From an uncultured Gammaproteobacteria bacterium (GTDB lineage Bacteria > Pseudomonadota > Gammaproteobacteria > Enterobacterales > Psychrobiaceae), in contig CAKZQF010000163.1 of assembly GCA_937139475.1 (NCBI GenBank), forward strand, positions 1-37,330: DNA of 37,330 bases, given 5' to 3'. Shown one piece after another: positions 17,077-24,637 of the stretch. How positions within the stretch are numbered: position 1 is the stretch's first letter; every line of letters begins with the position of its first letter. The notes below the pieces were generated by a model. The model worked only from the letters and a program-made list of their open reading frames with translations, had not been told where the DNA came from and ran no database searches. Made by a program: the position numbers and the translations under genes.

Positions 17077-18780
17077 CTAAGGGCTAAATAAAGTCACCAG
17101 CAGGATGAAAAATAGAATAAAACTGACACTTTGCCAAAACCTAACGGGGTCCCGCTCAATTAGTGGGCGCTTCGCAGGACTAGCCAGTAGTGTATTTTGT
17201 GGCGAATTTAAATCACTAATAAATTCTGAATAATGCTGATAGCGATTAGCAGGATCTGGTGCTAGCGCTTTTGCTAATACGACATCGAGCCAGTCTGGTA
17301 AATCTTTGCGGTAAGTCTTAATAGGACGGTATCGCCACTGGCCAAAATCTTTAGGTGCTTTATCACTGTGCAGGATTTCTTTATAGGGTAGATGATTGGC
17401 CAGTAATTGATAAATAAGCACTGCCACAGAGTATAAATCGGACACGCTGGTATTCGCTTGACCATAAAAGCGCTCCGGCGCGCTATAGGTCAATGTGCCC
17501 AGAGGTAGCTCAGTGGCTTGATTCATTGAACCTACTTCACAGCTGCCCAAATCTATTAGGGTAATGCGCCCGTGAGAGTCAATCATGAAATTATCTGGTT
17601 TGATGTCGCCATGAGTCACATCACCGCGCTGCAGAGCGCGCAGCGATTTAACGACTTGGCTCGCTATATCACGCACTTCACCAAGAGGTGGCGTTGGATT
17701 AGCACTATTCCATTGTGACAGTGTTTGCCCCGTTACGTGCTGGCAAATGTGATAGAGAAATTTACTGGGCTGTTGCTGCGCCGTTATTTTCATCACCGCA
17801 GGGTGATTTATCTTATCGCCTATCCAGCCTTCTTTAACAAAGGCATCGAGATAATCGTCATCGTCGGTGAAGTTCACTGATGGGGTTTTTATCACCACCA
17901 ATTTATCTTGCTGTTGGTCTTTGGCAAGATAGATATGCGAGCGGGTGCTCTGGTCAATGGTTTCTAGTATTTCAAAATGATCAAGCTTGGCGCCAACTGG
18001 TAAGGCTGGTGGAATAACCTGTTGCTTGCGAGTAAACAGCAATTGGTTAAACGCCTGCTTGGGAAGTTGTTCTACCCTGACTAATAGACAGGTGAGATTA
18101 TCTTGTGAGCCTTGGCTGGCCGCTAATTCAACAATGTATTGTGCCGCAAGTTCCAAATCTGCATGCTCAGCCAAAATACTTTTAATTTGTTTCGCGCTAA
18201 TGTGTTGATAAACGCCATCACAGCTGAGCATGATAAAATCGTCAATATCTAGTTCTGTGCTGCTGACATCGATTTCAATATTTTCGCTTGCACCCAACGC
18301 ACGGTTTAATATGCCTGCAGGGGTCGCATGTTCTTTGGTTAACACTTGATGGCCATGTTGATTTATTTTTACCACCTGACAATCACCGATATGAAATATA
18401 TCCGCACGGTCTTCACGGAAAATAACACTAGAGAATGTCGTTAACCATTGTTCATGTTCTCCTTGGTCGGTATTAACTAATTGACGGGTGTAAAGCCAAT
18501 TATTTAAAGATGAAATTACGGTGGTAGCAGACTTTGCTACTGACCAGGTATCAGGAGTCGCTAGGTATTCTTCAATGAAATGACAAACACTCATTTGACT
18601 GGCTTTAGCAGCGCAGTTGGCGCTAGATACGCCATCAGCAATCACCGCAATATGTCCTTTGAGCTCAAGCTCACTACCTTGAGTGACTTTAAGCGCGAAG
18701 GCATCTTGGTTTTCGGTTTTAGCTCCTTTAGTGGAGTGACCGCCAAAGGTGATTTTGAGGTTATCGGTGTTTGGTTTCAT
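17077..18780 (-). CDS. Bifunctional PP2C phosphatase / Ser-Thr protein kinase linked to nitrate assimilation
   Basis: A 567-residue fusion. Residues about 8-236 form a PP2C phosphatase with metal-site motifs TENQDAF (D26), ADG (D49), IGDC (D133), SCDG (D188) and SQDN (D227). Residues about 265-530 form a Hanks-type kinase with K298 (VVIK), HGDIKPDN (H390, D392, N397) in place of HRD, DLG (D410) in place of DFG, and SAPE (433-436). The glycine loop is degenerate (ETIDQSTRSHIYLAK). The C-terminus (about 548-565) is one membrane helix, placing both domains on the cytoplasmic side. A protein kinase gene also lies among the nirB and nasA genes of Pseudomonas aeruginosa, so a role in nitrate assimilation is likely; substrates are unknown. 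A repeat separates it from narK. Confidence 0.88.
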   Translation of the reverse strand: MKPNTDNLKITFGGHSTKGAKTENQDAFALKVTQGSELELKGHIAVIADGVSSANCAAKASQMSVCHFIEEYLATPDTWSVAKSATTVISSLNNWLYTRQLVNTDQGEHEQWLTTFSSVIFREDRADIFHIGDCQVVKINQHGHQVLTKEHATPAGILNRALGASENIEIDVSSTELDIDDFIMLSCDGVYQHISAKQIKSILAEHADLELAAQYIVELAASQGSQDNLTCLLVRVEQLPKQAFNQLLFTRKQQVIPPALPVGAKLDHFEILETIDQSTRSHIYLAKDQQQDKLVVIKTPSVNFTDDDDYLDAFVKEGWIGDKINHPAVMKITAQQQPSKFLYHICQHVTGQTLSQWNSANPTPPLGEVRDIASQVVKSLRALQRGDVTHGDIKPDNFMIDSHGRITLIDLGSCEVGSMNQATELPLGTLTYSAPERFYGQANTSVSDLYSVAVLIYQLLANHLPYKEILHSDKAPKDFGQWRYRPIKTYRKDLPDWLDVVLAKALAPDPANRYQHYSEFISDLNSPQNTLLASPAKRPLIERDPVRFWQSVSFILFFILLVTLFSP

Positions 18781-19482
18781 CGTTTTCCATCGGTATATTT
18801 ACTTCTATTACGCTTGAGTCAAATTTAACATTAGATTTGATGCGCAATTCAGATTCATCATTTAAATTAAGGCTCCAGCGCGTGCACACCAGTTACTTTT
18901 CTTTGCTTCGCCAAAGAAAAGTAACCAAAAGAAAGGCGACCCGTTAATTTATCGCTTACCTTAAATGATAAATTGCCTATTCAATACCGTATTTGATCCG
19001 CATCCCTGCGGCAAATACTAAAAAATCATCCCTGATTTTTTCATTGGACAATTTTTAATTTAAGGCGATAAATGACGGGGGAACTGGGATACGCTTTAAA
19101 TTTGTAAAAACTTTGTTACTTGATCTTAATTAGCCTTAAAAAGCATGTTAAAAGGGTATATTAAACCAGAAACATCGAATCGACTCCTTCTTCGGAGGCG
19201 TAACCCATCCCCCCGTCTTAAATTGCCGTAAAAATTAATCTAGTAGGGCAATAAATCAGGGATGATTTATTAGCTTTTTGTGCATGGATGCACGTTAAAA
19301 GCGTGCCTGTTAAGCTAGATTTGTTTTTTCGATAAGCAATTTATTCACGGGTCGCCTTTCTTTGGGTACTTTCTTTGGCGAAGCAAAGAAAGTACCTGGG
19401 GCGCATATGGAAATGTTTGATGAGCAGCATTAGCTAAACAGCGCTCCAAACTTGATCCCGCTCTCAATTAGATTGATACAAC
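18781..19482. other. 702-base gap between narK and the phosphatase/kinase gene
   Basis: Most of the gap is a repeat element (about 18878-19410). The roughly 95 bases next to the kinase start should hold its promoter if it has one; I see TTGACT on the minus strand but no convincing -10 partner. No terminator after narK is evident. Confidence 0.55.
18878..19410. repeat. Modular GTTACTTT repeat, copy A, with long inverted ends
   Basis: The ends are inverted copies of about 60 bases: the left contains CCAGTTACTTTTCTTTGC, TTCGCCAAAGAAAAG and AAAGAAAGGCGACCCG; the right contains CGGGTCGCCTTTCTTTGG, GTACTTTCTTTGGCG and AAGCAAAGAAAGTACC. Each end also folds on itself (CTTTGCTTCGCCAAAG). Inside, AAAAAATCATCCCTGATTTT and AAATCAGGGATGATTT lie in opposite orientation. 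No credible protein is encoded. About 200 bases of the left half match copy B at 30642-30987 in reverse orientation. Confidence 0.8.
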
Positions 19483-20946
19483 CTAATCAACCTTAATCAA
19501 CTCCACCGTTCCATCCGGTAACACTTCTGCCATCGCTCCTTTAGGTTCACTCATTAAAAATAACATGAGTAAACCGACAAAGGCACTTACTGCGATAACC
19601 CAGAAAAATGCTGAGTAACTAACAAAAGATAGCACGGTTAAATAACATACCGCACCAACATTACCATAAGCACCTGTCATGCCAGCGATTTGGCCGGTTA
19701 GGCGGCGCTTTATTAATGGTACGGCTGCAAAAACAGCACCTTCACCAGCTTGCACAAAGAACGAACAGCTCATTGCGGCTGCAACAGCTAATACTAGTGG
19801 CCAATCACCACTAATGCTTGCCATAACGGCGTAACCTAGGCTAAGTCCTGTTGTTAATATCATCAGGGTCTTTTTGCGTCCGTACTTATCGCTAATCCAG
19901 CCGCCAAGTGGGCGAGAAAGCAAGTTCATAAAGGCATAGCTAGAGGCCAGCAGACCAGCATAAATCATATCCAGGCCAAAGGTTTCGGCAAAAAACAGTG
20001 GTAGCATTGAAACAACGGCCAGCTCACTGCCAAAAGTGGCAAAGTACAGGACATTAAGCACAGCTACTTGCTTAAATTCATATTGATGAATTGGCTCAAC
20101 AGGCGTGGTGAAAATAGATTTATTAACCTGATAAGCAGCATATACTTCATAAATGAATAGCGCCGCAAGGCCGATATAAATCAACACACTGGCATTCTCT
20201 GAAACTAAGCTAACGCCCGCAGGAGAGAGCTTCCAGTTGAGCAGTGCAAGTGCACCAAACAGTGGTACTTTCATTAATATCAGTAGATAAAAATCACCAA
20301 CACTGGTTACTTCCATTGCTTTTGAGCTTTTAGGCTTAAAGTAAGTTGCGCCCGCTGGTGTATCGCGCACACCAAAGTAAAAGATAAATGAGTAAACAAA
20401 ACAGATAATACCTGTGATACCTACCGCATAACGCCAGCCATCATCTCCGCCAAATATTACCGCCAGTATTGGCAGTATCATTGCCGCTGCCGCTGAGCCG
20501 AAATTACCCCAGCCGCCGTAGATGCCTTCGGCAGTACCTAGTTGATTTGCCGGAAACCATTCACTGACTAAACGAATACCGATAACAAAGCCTGCACCAA
20601 TAAAGCCTAGTAGAAAGCGTGCTAACGCCAATTGTTCGAATGAATCAGCCATGGCGAACATCGCACATGGAATAGAACAAATAAGCAATAATAAGCTATA
20701 GGTTTTGCGCGGACCGTATTGGTCGGTGACCATGCCGATGATAATACGTGCCGGAATAGTCAGCGCAACATTCAAAATAAGCAGCGTTTTTATTTGCGCG
20801 CTATCAAGCCCTAATTCATTGGCGATCATGCCCAATAGTGGCGCATGGTTAAACCAAACAAAAAAGCTAATGAAAAATGCAACCCAGCTAAAATGAAGGA
20901 TTTTCATCTTAGGTGAGAGAGAAAATAAGTTAAATGAACTACTCAT
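19483..20946 (-). CDS. narK: NarK/NasA-type nitrate/nitrite transporter (MFS)
   Basis: A 487-residue major-facilitator transporter with about 12 hydrophobic helices. The nitrate-porter signature appears as [16 protein letters not shown] in helix 5. An arginine in helix 2 (PARIIIGM) and the loop [18 protein letters not shown] are also typical. Together with nirBD it should import nitrate (and perhaps exchange nitrite) for assimilation. It starts one base after the nirD stop, and its ribosome-binding site (AGAGAGG) lies in the last codons of nirD, so translation is coupled. The family is sometimes named nasA in pseudomonads; the symbol narK is used here to avoid confusion with the reductase. 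Confidence 0.92.
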   Translation of the reverse strand: MSSSFNLFSLSPKMKILHFSWVAFFISFFVWFNHAPLLGMIANELGLDSAQIKTLLILNVALTIPARIIIGMVTDQYGPRKTYSLLLLICSIPCAMFAMADSFEQLALARFLLGFIGAGFVIGIRLVSEWFPANQLGTAEGIYGGWGNFGSAAAAMILPILAVIFGGDDGWRYAVGITGIICFVYSFIFYFGVRDTPAGATYFKPKSSKAMEVTSVGDFYLLILMKVPLFGALALLNWKLSPAGVSLVSENASVLIYIGLAALFIYEVYAAYQVNKSIFTTPVEPIHQYEFKQVAVLNVLYFATFGSELAVVSMLPLFFAETFGLDMIYAGLLASSYAFMNLLSRPLGGWISDKYGRKKTLMILTTGLSLGYAVMASISGDWPLVLAVAAAMSCSFFVQAGEGAVFAAVPLIKRRLTGQIAGMTGAYGNVGAVCYLTVLSFVSYSAFFWVIAVSAFVGLLMLFLMSEPKGAMAEVLPDGTVELIKVD

Positions 20947-20947
20947 A

Positions 20948-21304
20948 TTATGCCTCTCTTAGTTGCACTAATTCGCCTGTCAGTCGTACCTGATAGGTTG
21001 TTATACTCATGCTGTCATCTTGCTCACATTGCCCCGTTGTCAGGCAAAATTGCTGCTTAAGCAATGGCGAAGCAACAAAGTGATTATTGTCTGTCTCGGT
21101 TACTAAGCCGCGAGATAAAATGTTAGCGCGAGAGAAAGGGTCAAAATTGCTGACCGCTTTAACCTGATTACTACTGCTCGACTTTAAGTGAAATATAGCC
21201 ACTTGCTCACCATTTAAATCAGCGCATACGCCACTGTTTGGTGGAATATCGCTAAGTGCACAAATGTCTACCCAGTTATTTTCGCTATGTTGTTGTGTTG
21301 TCAT
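20948..21304 (-). CDS. nirD: Nitrite reductase (NADH) small subunit NirD
   Basis: A 118-residue Rieske-fold small subunit of the assimilatory NADH-nitrite reductase. As in other NirD proteins, the Rieske cluster ligands (CxH...CxxH) are absent, so it is structural or regulatory rather than electron-carrying. Recognisable parts include [20 protein letters not shown] at the start, [20 protein letters not shown] in the middle and a C-terminal beta strand ending in LREA. It lies 19 bases after nirB and one base before narK. Length is slightly above that of E. coli NirD (108). Confidence 0.92.
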   Translation of the reverse strand: MTTQQHSENNWVDICALSDIPPNSGVCADLNGEQVAIFHLKSSSSNQVKAVSNFDPFSRANILSRGLVTETDNNHFVASPLLKQQFCLTTGQCEQDDSMSITTYQVRLTGELVQLREA

Positions 21305-21323
21305 AATGCTTACTCTCTAAAGT

Positions 21324-23846
21324 TTAAATTTCGGTGGCTAGATCATATTTGTCACTTGGCGCGATCTGTCCGCGCACATCGGTGAAAATGACATTGTCAT
21401 CTAGCTTGTCACTATTAATGAAGTGACTGAAACGCTTGAGTTTTTGTGGATCGTTAATCGTGGTTTTCCACTCACACTGATAGGTATCTACCAGGTGTTC
21501 CATTTGACTTAATAACTCATCGTTAATGTTTAATTTGTCTTGGATGACGACTTCTTTTAGATAATCAAGGCCGCCTTCAAGGTTTTCCATCCAAACTGAT
21601 GTACGTTGCAGGCGATCTGCTGTGCGAATATAGAACATCAAGATAATGTCGATGTAGCGGACTAGGGTTTTGTCGTCAATGTCACTGGCAAAAAGCTCGG
21701 CATGGCGAGGACGCATGCCACCGTTGCCGCCAACATAAAGGTTCCAGCCGTTGTCGGTTGCAATAACACCAAAGTCTTTACTTTGTGCCTCAGCACATTC
21801 ACGGGCACAACCTGATACCGCCATTTTTACTTTATGAGGCGAGCGCACACCGCGATAACGCTTTTCGATATCGATTGCCATGGTGGTACTGTCTTGAACA
21901 CCATAACGACACCATGTACTACCGACACATGATTTTACTGTACGTAATGATTTTCCGTAGGCATGACCGGTTTCTAAACCAGCGTCCACTAGCTTTTTCC
22001 ATATGGCTGGCAGTTCGTTTAGCTGCGCACCAAATAAATCGATACGTTGACCACCAGTTATTTTGGTATATAGGTTGTACTCTTTGGCAATCTCACCAAT
22101 GAGGATTAAATGGTCTGGCGTGATTTCACCGCCGGGGACACGCGGTACAATTGAGTAGGTGCCATCTTTTTGCATGTTGCCCAGAAAGTTGTCGTTGGTG
22201 TCTTGCAGGCCAACCAAGTCCTTGTCTAACACATGATCATTCCACAGCGAGGCAAACATTGACGCTGCTGCTGGCTTACATAGCTCACAGCCGTCACCTG
22301 TACCACATTCGGCAAGTAGCTGATCAAAGTTACGGATTTCCTTAACTCGAATAATGTCAAACAGCTCGCTACGTGAGTAGCTAAAGTGACGACAAATACT
22401 GTTATCAACGCTAACACCCAGCTTAGTTAGCTCACTGTTCATGACTTGAGTAACTAGTGGTACACAACCACCACACCCCGTTCCTGCGCTAGTGCAAGAT
22501 TTGATAGCGCCAATATCGGTAGCGCCATCGGCAACCGCGTCACAAATGCTCTGCTTGGTTACGTCATAACAAGAACAAATTTGTGCTGCTGGTGGCAGTG
22601 CATCAACACCACCGCCAACGGCACCAGCTTCACCATCCATTTCTGGCAGTAATAAGTATTCTGGTGGATGGGTTAACTCAATCTTGTTTAAAGCAAGTTG
22701 TAACCATTGACCGTAGTCGCTGCTGTCGCCGACCAACACCGCGCCCAGTAACACTTTGCCATCTTCACTTATTACTATTTTCTTGTAGAGGCCGCTTGCC
22801 GAATCGACAAAGCTATAGCTTTGACTATTTGGTGTATTGCCATGTGCATCGCCAATACTGGCGACTTCAACCCCTAGCAATTTAAGTTTTGTACTCATAT
22901 CGCTGCCGCTAAAGACTTTATCACCATCAGTTAGATGGCTAACGGCTGCTTTAGCCATGGTGTAACCCGGTGCAACCAAGCCATAAATTTTGTTGTCCCA
23001 CAGGGCACACTCACCAATGGCATAGATATCTTCATCGCTGGTTAAACATTGATCGTTGATCGCAATACCGCCGCGCTCACCTAGCGTGATATCACTTTCT
23101 CTTGCTAGCGTATCTTGAGGGCGAATACCTGCCGAGAAGATAATGGTATCTGTTTCAAGGTGTGAACCATCGGCAAAATTCATCCGATAACGACAGCTCT
23201 CGCCCTTAACGATTTCTTTGGTATTTTTCTCACAATGTACTGCTACCCCAAGATCTTCAATTTTACGTTGCAGCAGATCGCCGCCATCTTGATCTAACTG
23301 TACTGCCATCAGGCGCGGTGCAAATTCAACAACATGCGTTTGAAGACCAAGCTGCTTAATCGCATTTGCCGCTTCAAGACCAAGCAAGCCACCGCCGATC
23401 ACAACACCAACTTTAGAGCTCTTAGCCGATTGAGCTATTTGGTCTAAATCCTCAAGCGTACGATAGACATGGATATGTGGCTGATCTTTCCCTGGTACTG
23501 GTGGTACAAATGGGAATGAACCGGTAGCAAGAACGAGCTTGTCATAACTTACTTTTTTACCTGATGCCGTGATTACTTCTTTATTAGTGCGGTCAAGTGA
23601 AGTGACTTGCTCGTTAATATGATACTCAACACCTTGGGCATCGTAAGCATCTGGGGTTGCTAGCGCTAAATCATCTGCGCTATTTCCCGTGTAGTAGCTA
23701 GTTAACATCACGCGGTCGTAAGCTAATCGTGACTCTTCACTGAAGGTAACGATTTGGAAATCATCCCCATGATTTGTTGCTAATTGATCGATGAAATGAT
23801 GTCCCACCATACCGTTACCAACGACAACTATTTTTTGCTTGCTCAT
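21324..23846 (-). CDS. nirB: Nitrite reductase (NADH) large subunit NirB
   Basis: The cytoplasmic enzyme reduces nitrite to ammonium with NAD(P)H. The ATG at 23846 gives 840 residues and has GGGTG six bases upstream; a GTG nine bases earlier is possible. Domains run in order: FAD/NAD-binding reductase (VVGNGMVGHHF; NAD motif GGGLLGLEAA), a BFD-type [2Fe-2S] domain with C424, C426, C458 and C461, then the sulfite/nitrite reductase ferredoxin-like half and the sirohaem/[4Fe-4S] site C640, C646, C680, C684 (SCVGSTWC and SGCAREC). All cofactor residues are intact. Upstream is a sigma-54-type promoter. A sirohaem synthase gene (cysG) is not in the window. First gene of nirB-nirD-narK. Confidence 0.96.
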   Translation of the reverse strand: MSKQKIVVVGNGMVGHHFIDQLATNHGDDFQIVTFSEESRLAYDRVMLTSYYTGNSADDLALATPDAYDAQGVEYHINEQVTSLDRTNKEVITASGKKVSYDKLVLATGSFPFVPPVPGKDQPHIHVYRTLEDLDQIAQSAKSSKVGVVIGGGLLGLEAANAIKQLGLQTHVVEFAPRLMAVQLDQDGGDLLQRKIEDLGVAVHCEKNTKEIVKGESCRYRMNFADGSHLETDTIIFSAGIRPQDTLARESDITLGERGGIAINDQCLTSDEDIYAIGECALWDNKIYGLVAPGYTMAKAAVSHLTDGDKVFSGSDMSTKLKLLGVEVASIGDAHGNTPNSQSYSFVDSASGLYKKIVISEDGKVLLGAVLVGDSSDYGQWLQLALNKIELTHPPEYLLLPEMDGEAGAVGGGVDALPPAAQICSCYDVTKQSICDAVADGATDIGAIKSCTSAGTGCGGCVPLVTQVMNSELTKLGVSVDNSICRHFSYSRSELFDIIRVKEIRNFDQLLAECGTGDGCELCKPAAASMFASLWNDHVLDKDLVGLQDTNDNFLGNMQKDGTYSIVPRVPGGEITPDHLILIGEIAKEYNLYTKITGGQRIDLFGAQLNELPAIWKKLVDAGLETGHAYGKSLRTVKSCVGSTWCRYGVQDSTTMAIDIEKRYRGVRSPHKVKMAVSGCARECAEAQSKDFGVIATDNGWNLYVGGNGGMRPRHAELFASDIDDKTLVRYIDIILMFYIRTADRLQRTSVWMENLEGGLDYLKEVVIQDKLNINDELLSQMEHLVDTYQCEWKTTINDPQKLKRFSHFINSDKLDDNVIFTDVRGQIAPSDKYDLATEI

Positions 23847-23882
23847 ATTTTTCACCCAGTTAAATTTTATAAACGGGATATC

Positions 23883-23897
23883 GCAAGGTTGATACCA
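23883..23897 (-). promoter_or_regulatory. Sigma-54 (-24/-12) promoter for nirB
   Basis: On the minus strand the sequence reads TTGGTATCAACCTTGCG. GG (-24) lies at 23896-23895 and GC (-12) at 23884-23883, separated by exactly ten bases as RpoN requires; the TTGC element is exact and the TGGCAC element is partly degenerate (TGGTAT). Transcription would begin near 23871, giving a leader of about 25 bases. Confidence 0.65.
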
Positions 23898-24029
23898 ATA
23901 TTAATTATTTTATTGTTTTATTGAGTTAACTAACTGATTTTTAATTGTTTATTTGTTTTTTATGGAGGTGGGTAAAGAAAGGTTGTGACCCGTTTAATAA
24001 TCTTGCTTGCACAAACTTAACTCAACAAT

Positions 24030-24046
24030 TGCACTTTATGCGTGCA
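24030..24046. promoter_or_regulatory. NtrC-like enhancer dyad upstream of nirB
   Basis: TGCACTTTATGCGTGCA is a perfect TGCAC-N7-GTGCA dyad, matching the known NtrC binding pattern. It lies about 135-150 bases upstream of the nirB -24 element, a typical enhancer distance, and just beyond the 3' end of the small membrane-protein gene. A further TTGCAC half-site is at 24007-24012. Confidence 0.65.
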
Positions 24047-24068
24047 CAGGCAATGTCGATTATTACTA

Positions 24069-24416
24069 TTATTTTTGTTCATTTTTTTTGGCTAGTCGAT
24101 AAGCGTCAACAATGCATATCTGCCATAAGATAAGCAATCCCCAGGTCACTACAGTTAGGGTGTGTTTACTAAAATTATCTGGCTGCTCTAATATCGTCTG
24201 AGTAATGGTGGTGACATCAACCGCTATTTCCTTATGCACAATTTGGTCGGCAACTACTTGGGCTTTTTGCATGATGTTGCTAATGATAACGCTAGCGCCA
24301 GCGCCAAAGCTCACAATAAATAAGATAGCCATTTTGTAATGCTTTAAAAAAATATGCCCTGCGCCGGGGAATGCAAAAATAGATAGCATGATGGCTTTTT
24401 TTACTTTGGGGGACAC
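24069..24416 (-). CDS. Small membrane protein of unknown function between nirB and nasA
   Basis: A 115-residue protein with two or three hydrophobic segments: about 9-25 (LSIFAFPGAGHIFLKHY), 28-47 (MAILFIVSFGAGASVIISNI) and 87-104 (VVTWGLLILWQICIVDAYRL). The PGAGHIFLKHYKMAILF motif recalls the glycine-rich turn of TM2-type small membrane proteins, but I cannot place it in a family. The central polar region (about 48-86) probably lies outside the membrane on one side. The start is a GTG at 24416; an ATG at 24389 has no ribosome-binding site. It reads toward nirB and sits between the two regulatory regions of the nitrate island, so co-regulation is possible but unproven. Confidence 0.65.
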   Translation of the reverse strand: MSPKVKKAIMLSIFAFPGAGHIFLKHYKMAILFIVSFGAGASVIISNIMQKAQVVADQIVHKEIAVDVTTITQTILEQPDNFSKHTLTVVTWGLLILWQICIVDAYRLAKKNEQK

Positions 24417-24486
24417 TGCATTGCTCTTGTAATTATTTGGGGAGTAAAGAGTAACTGGCTTAGTGCACTATTAGCAATCAAATCTC

Positions 24487-24501
24487 GCACTTATATTGTG
24501 C
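24487..24501. promoter_or_regulatory. NtrC-like enhancer dyad upstream of nasA
   Basis: GCACTTATATTGTGC is a GCAC-N7-GTGC dyad of NtrC type, about 86-100 bases upstream of the nasA -24 element. A second GTGCAC palindrome at 24463-24468 may add a weaker site. Confidence 0.6.
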
Positions 24502-24584
24502 ACTAACTAATAGCTAGCAACGAGATAGTCCCCATTATTATAAAAATATTGTATTAAATCAGTGTGTTGTCTGGTTTTGTTTTG

Positions 24585-24601
24585 TTGGCGCAACTGTTGC
24601 T
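24585..24601 (+). promoter_or_regulatory. Sigma-54 (-24/-12) promoter for nasA
   Basis: TTGGCGCAACTGTTGCT has GG at 24587-24588 and GC at 24599-24600 with ten bases between. It differs from the TGGCAC-N5-TTGC consensus at one position. The expected start point is near 24612, about 26 bases before the nasA ATG. Confidence 0.78.
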
Positions 24602-24637
24602 TTTAACTCATTAGTTAGTTTTTATGGGTACAAAGCG

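Noticed and set aside
18878..19410. Possible insertion sequence, judging from the long inverted ends
   Set aside because: No transposase frame is present in the roughly 530 bases, and the arrangement fits a folded non-autonomous repeat better.
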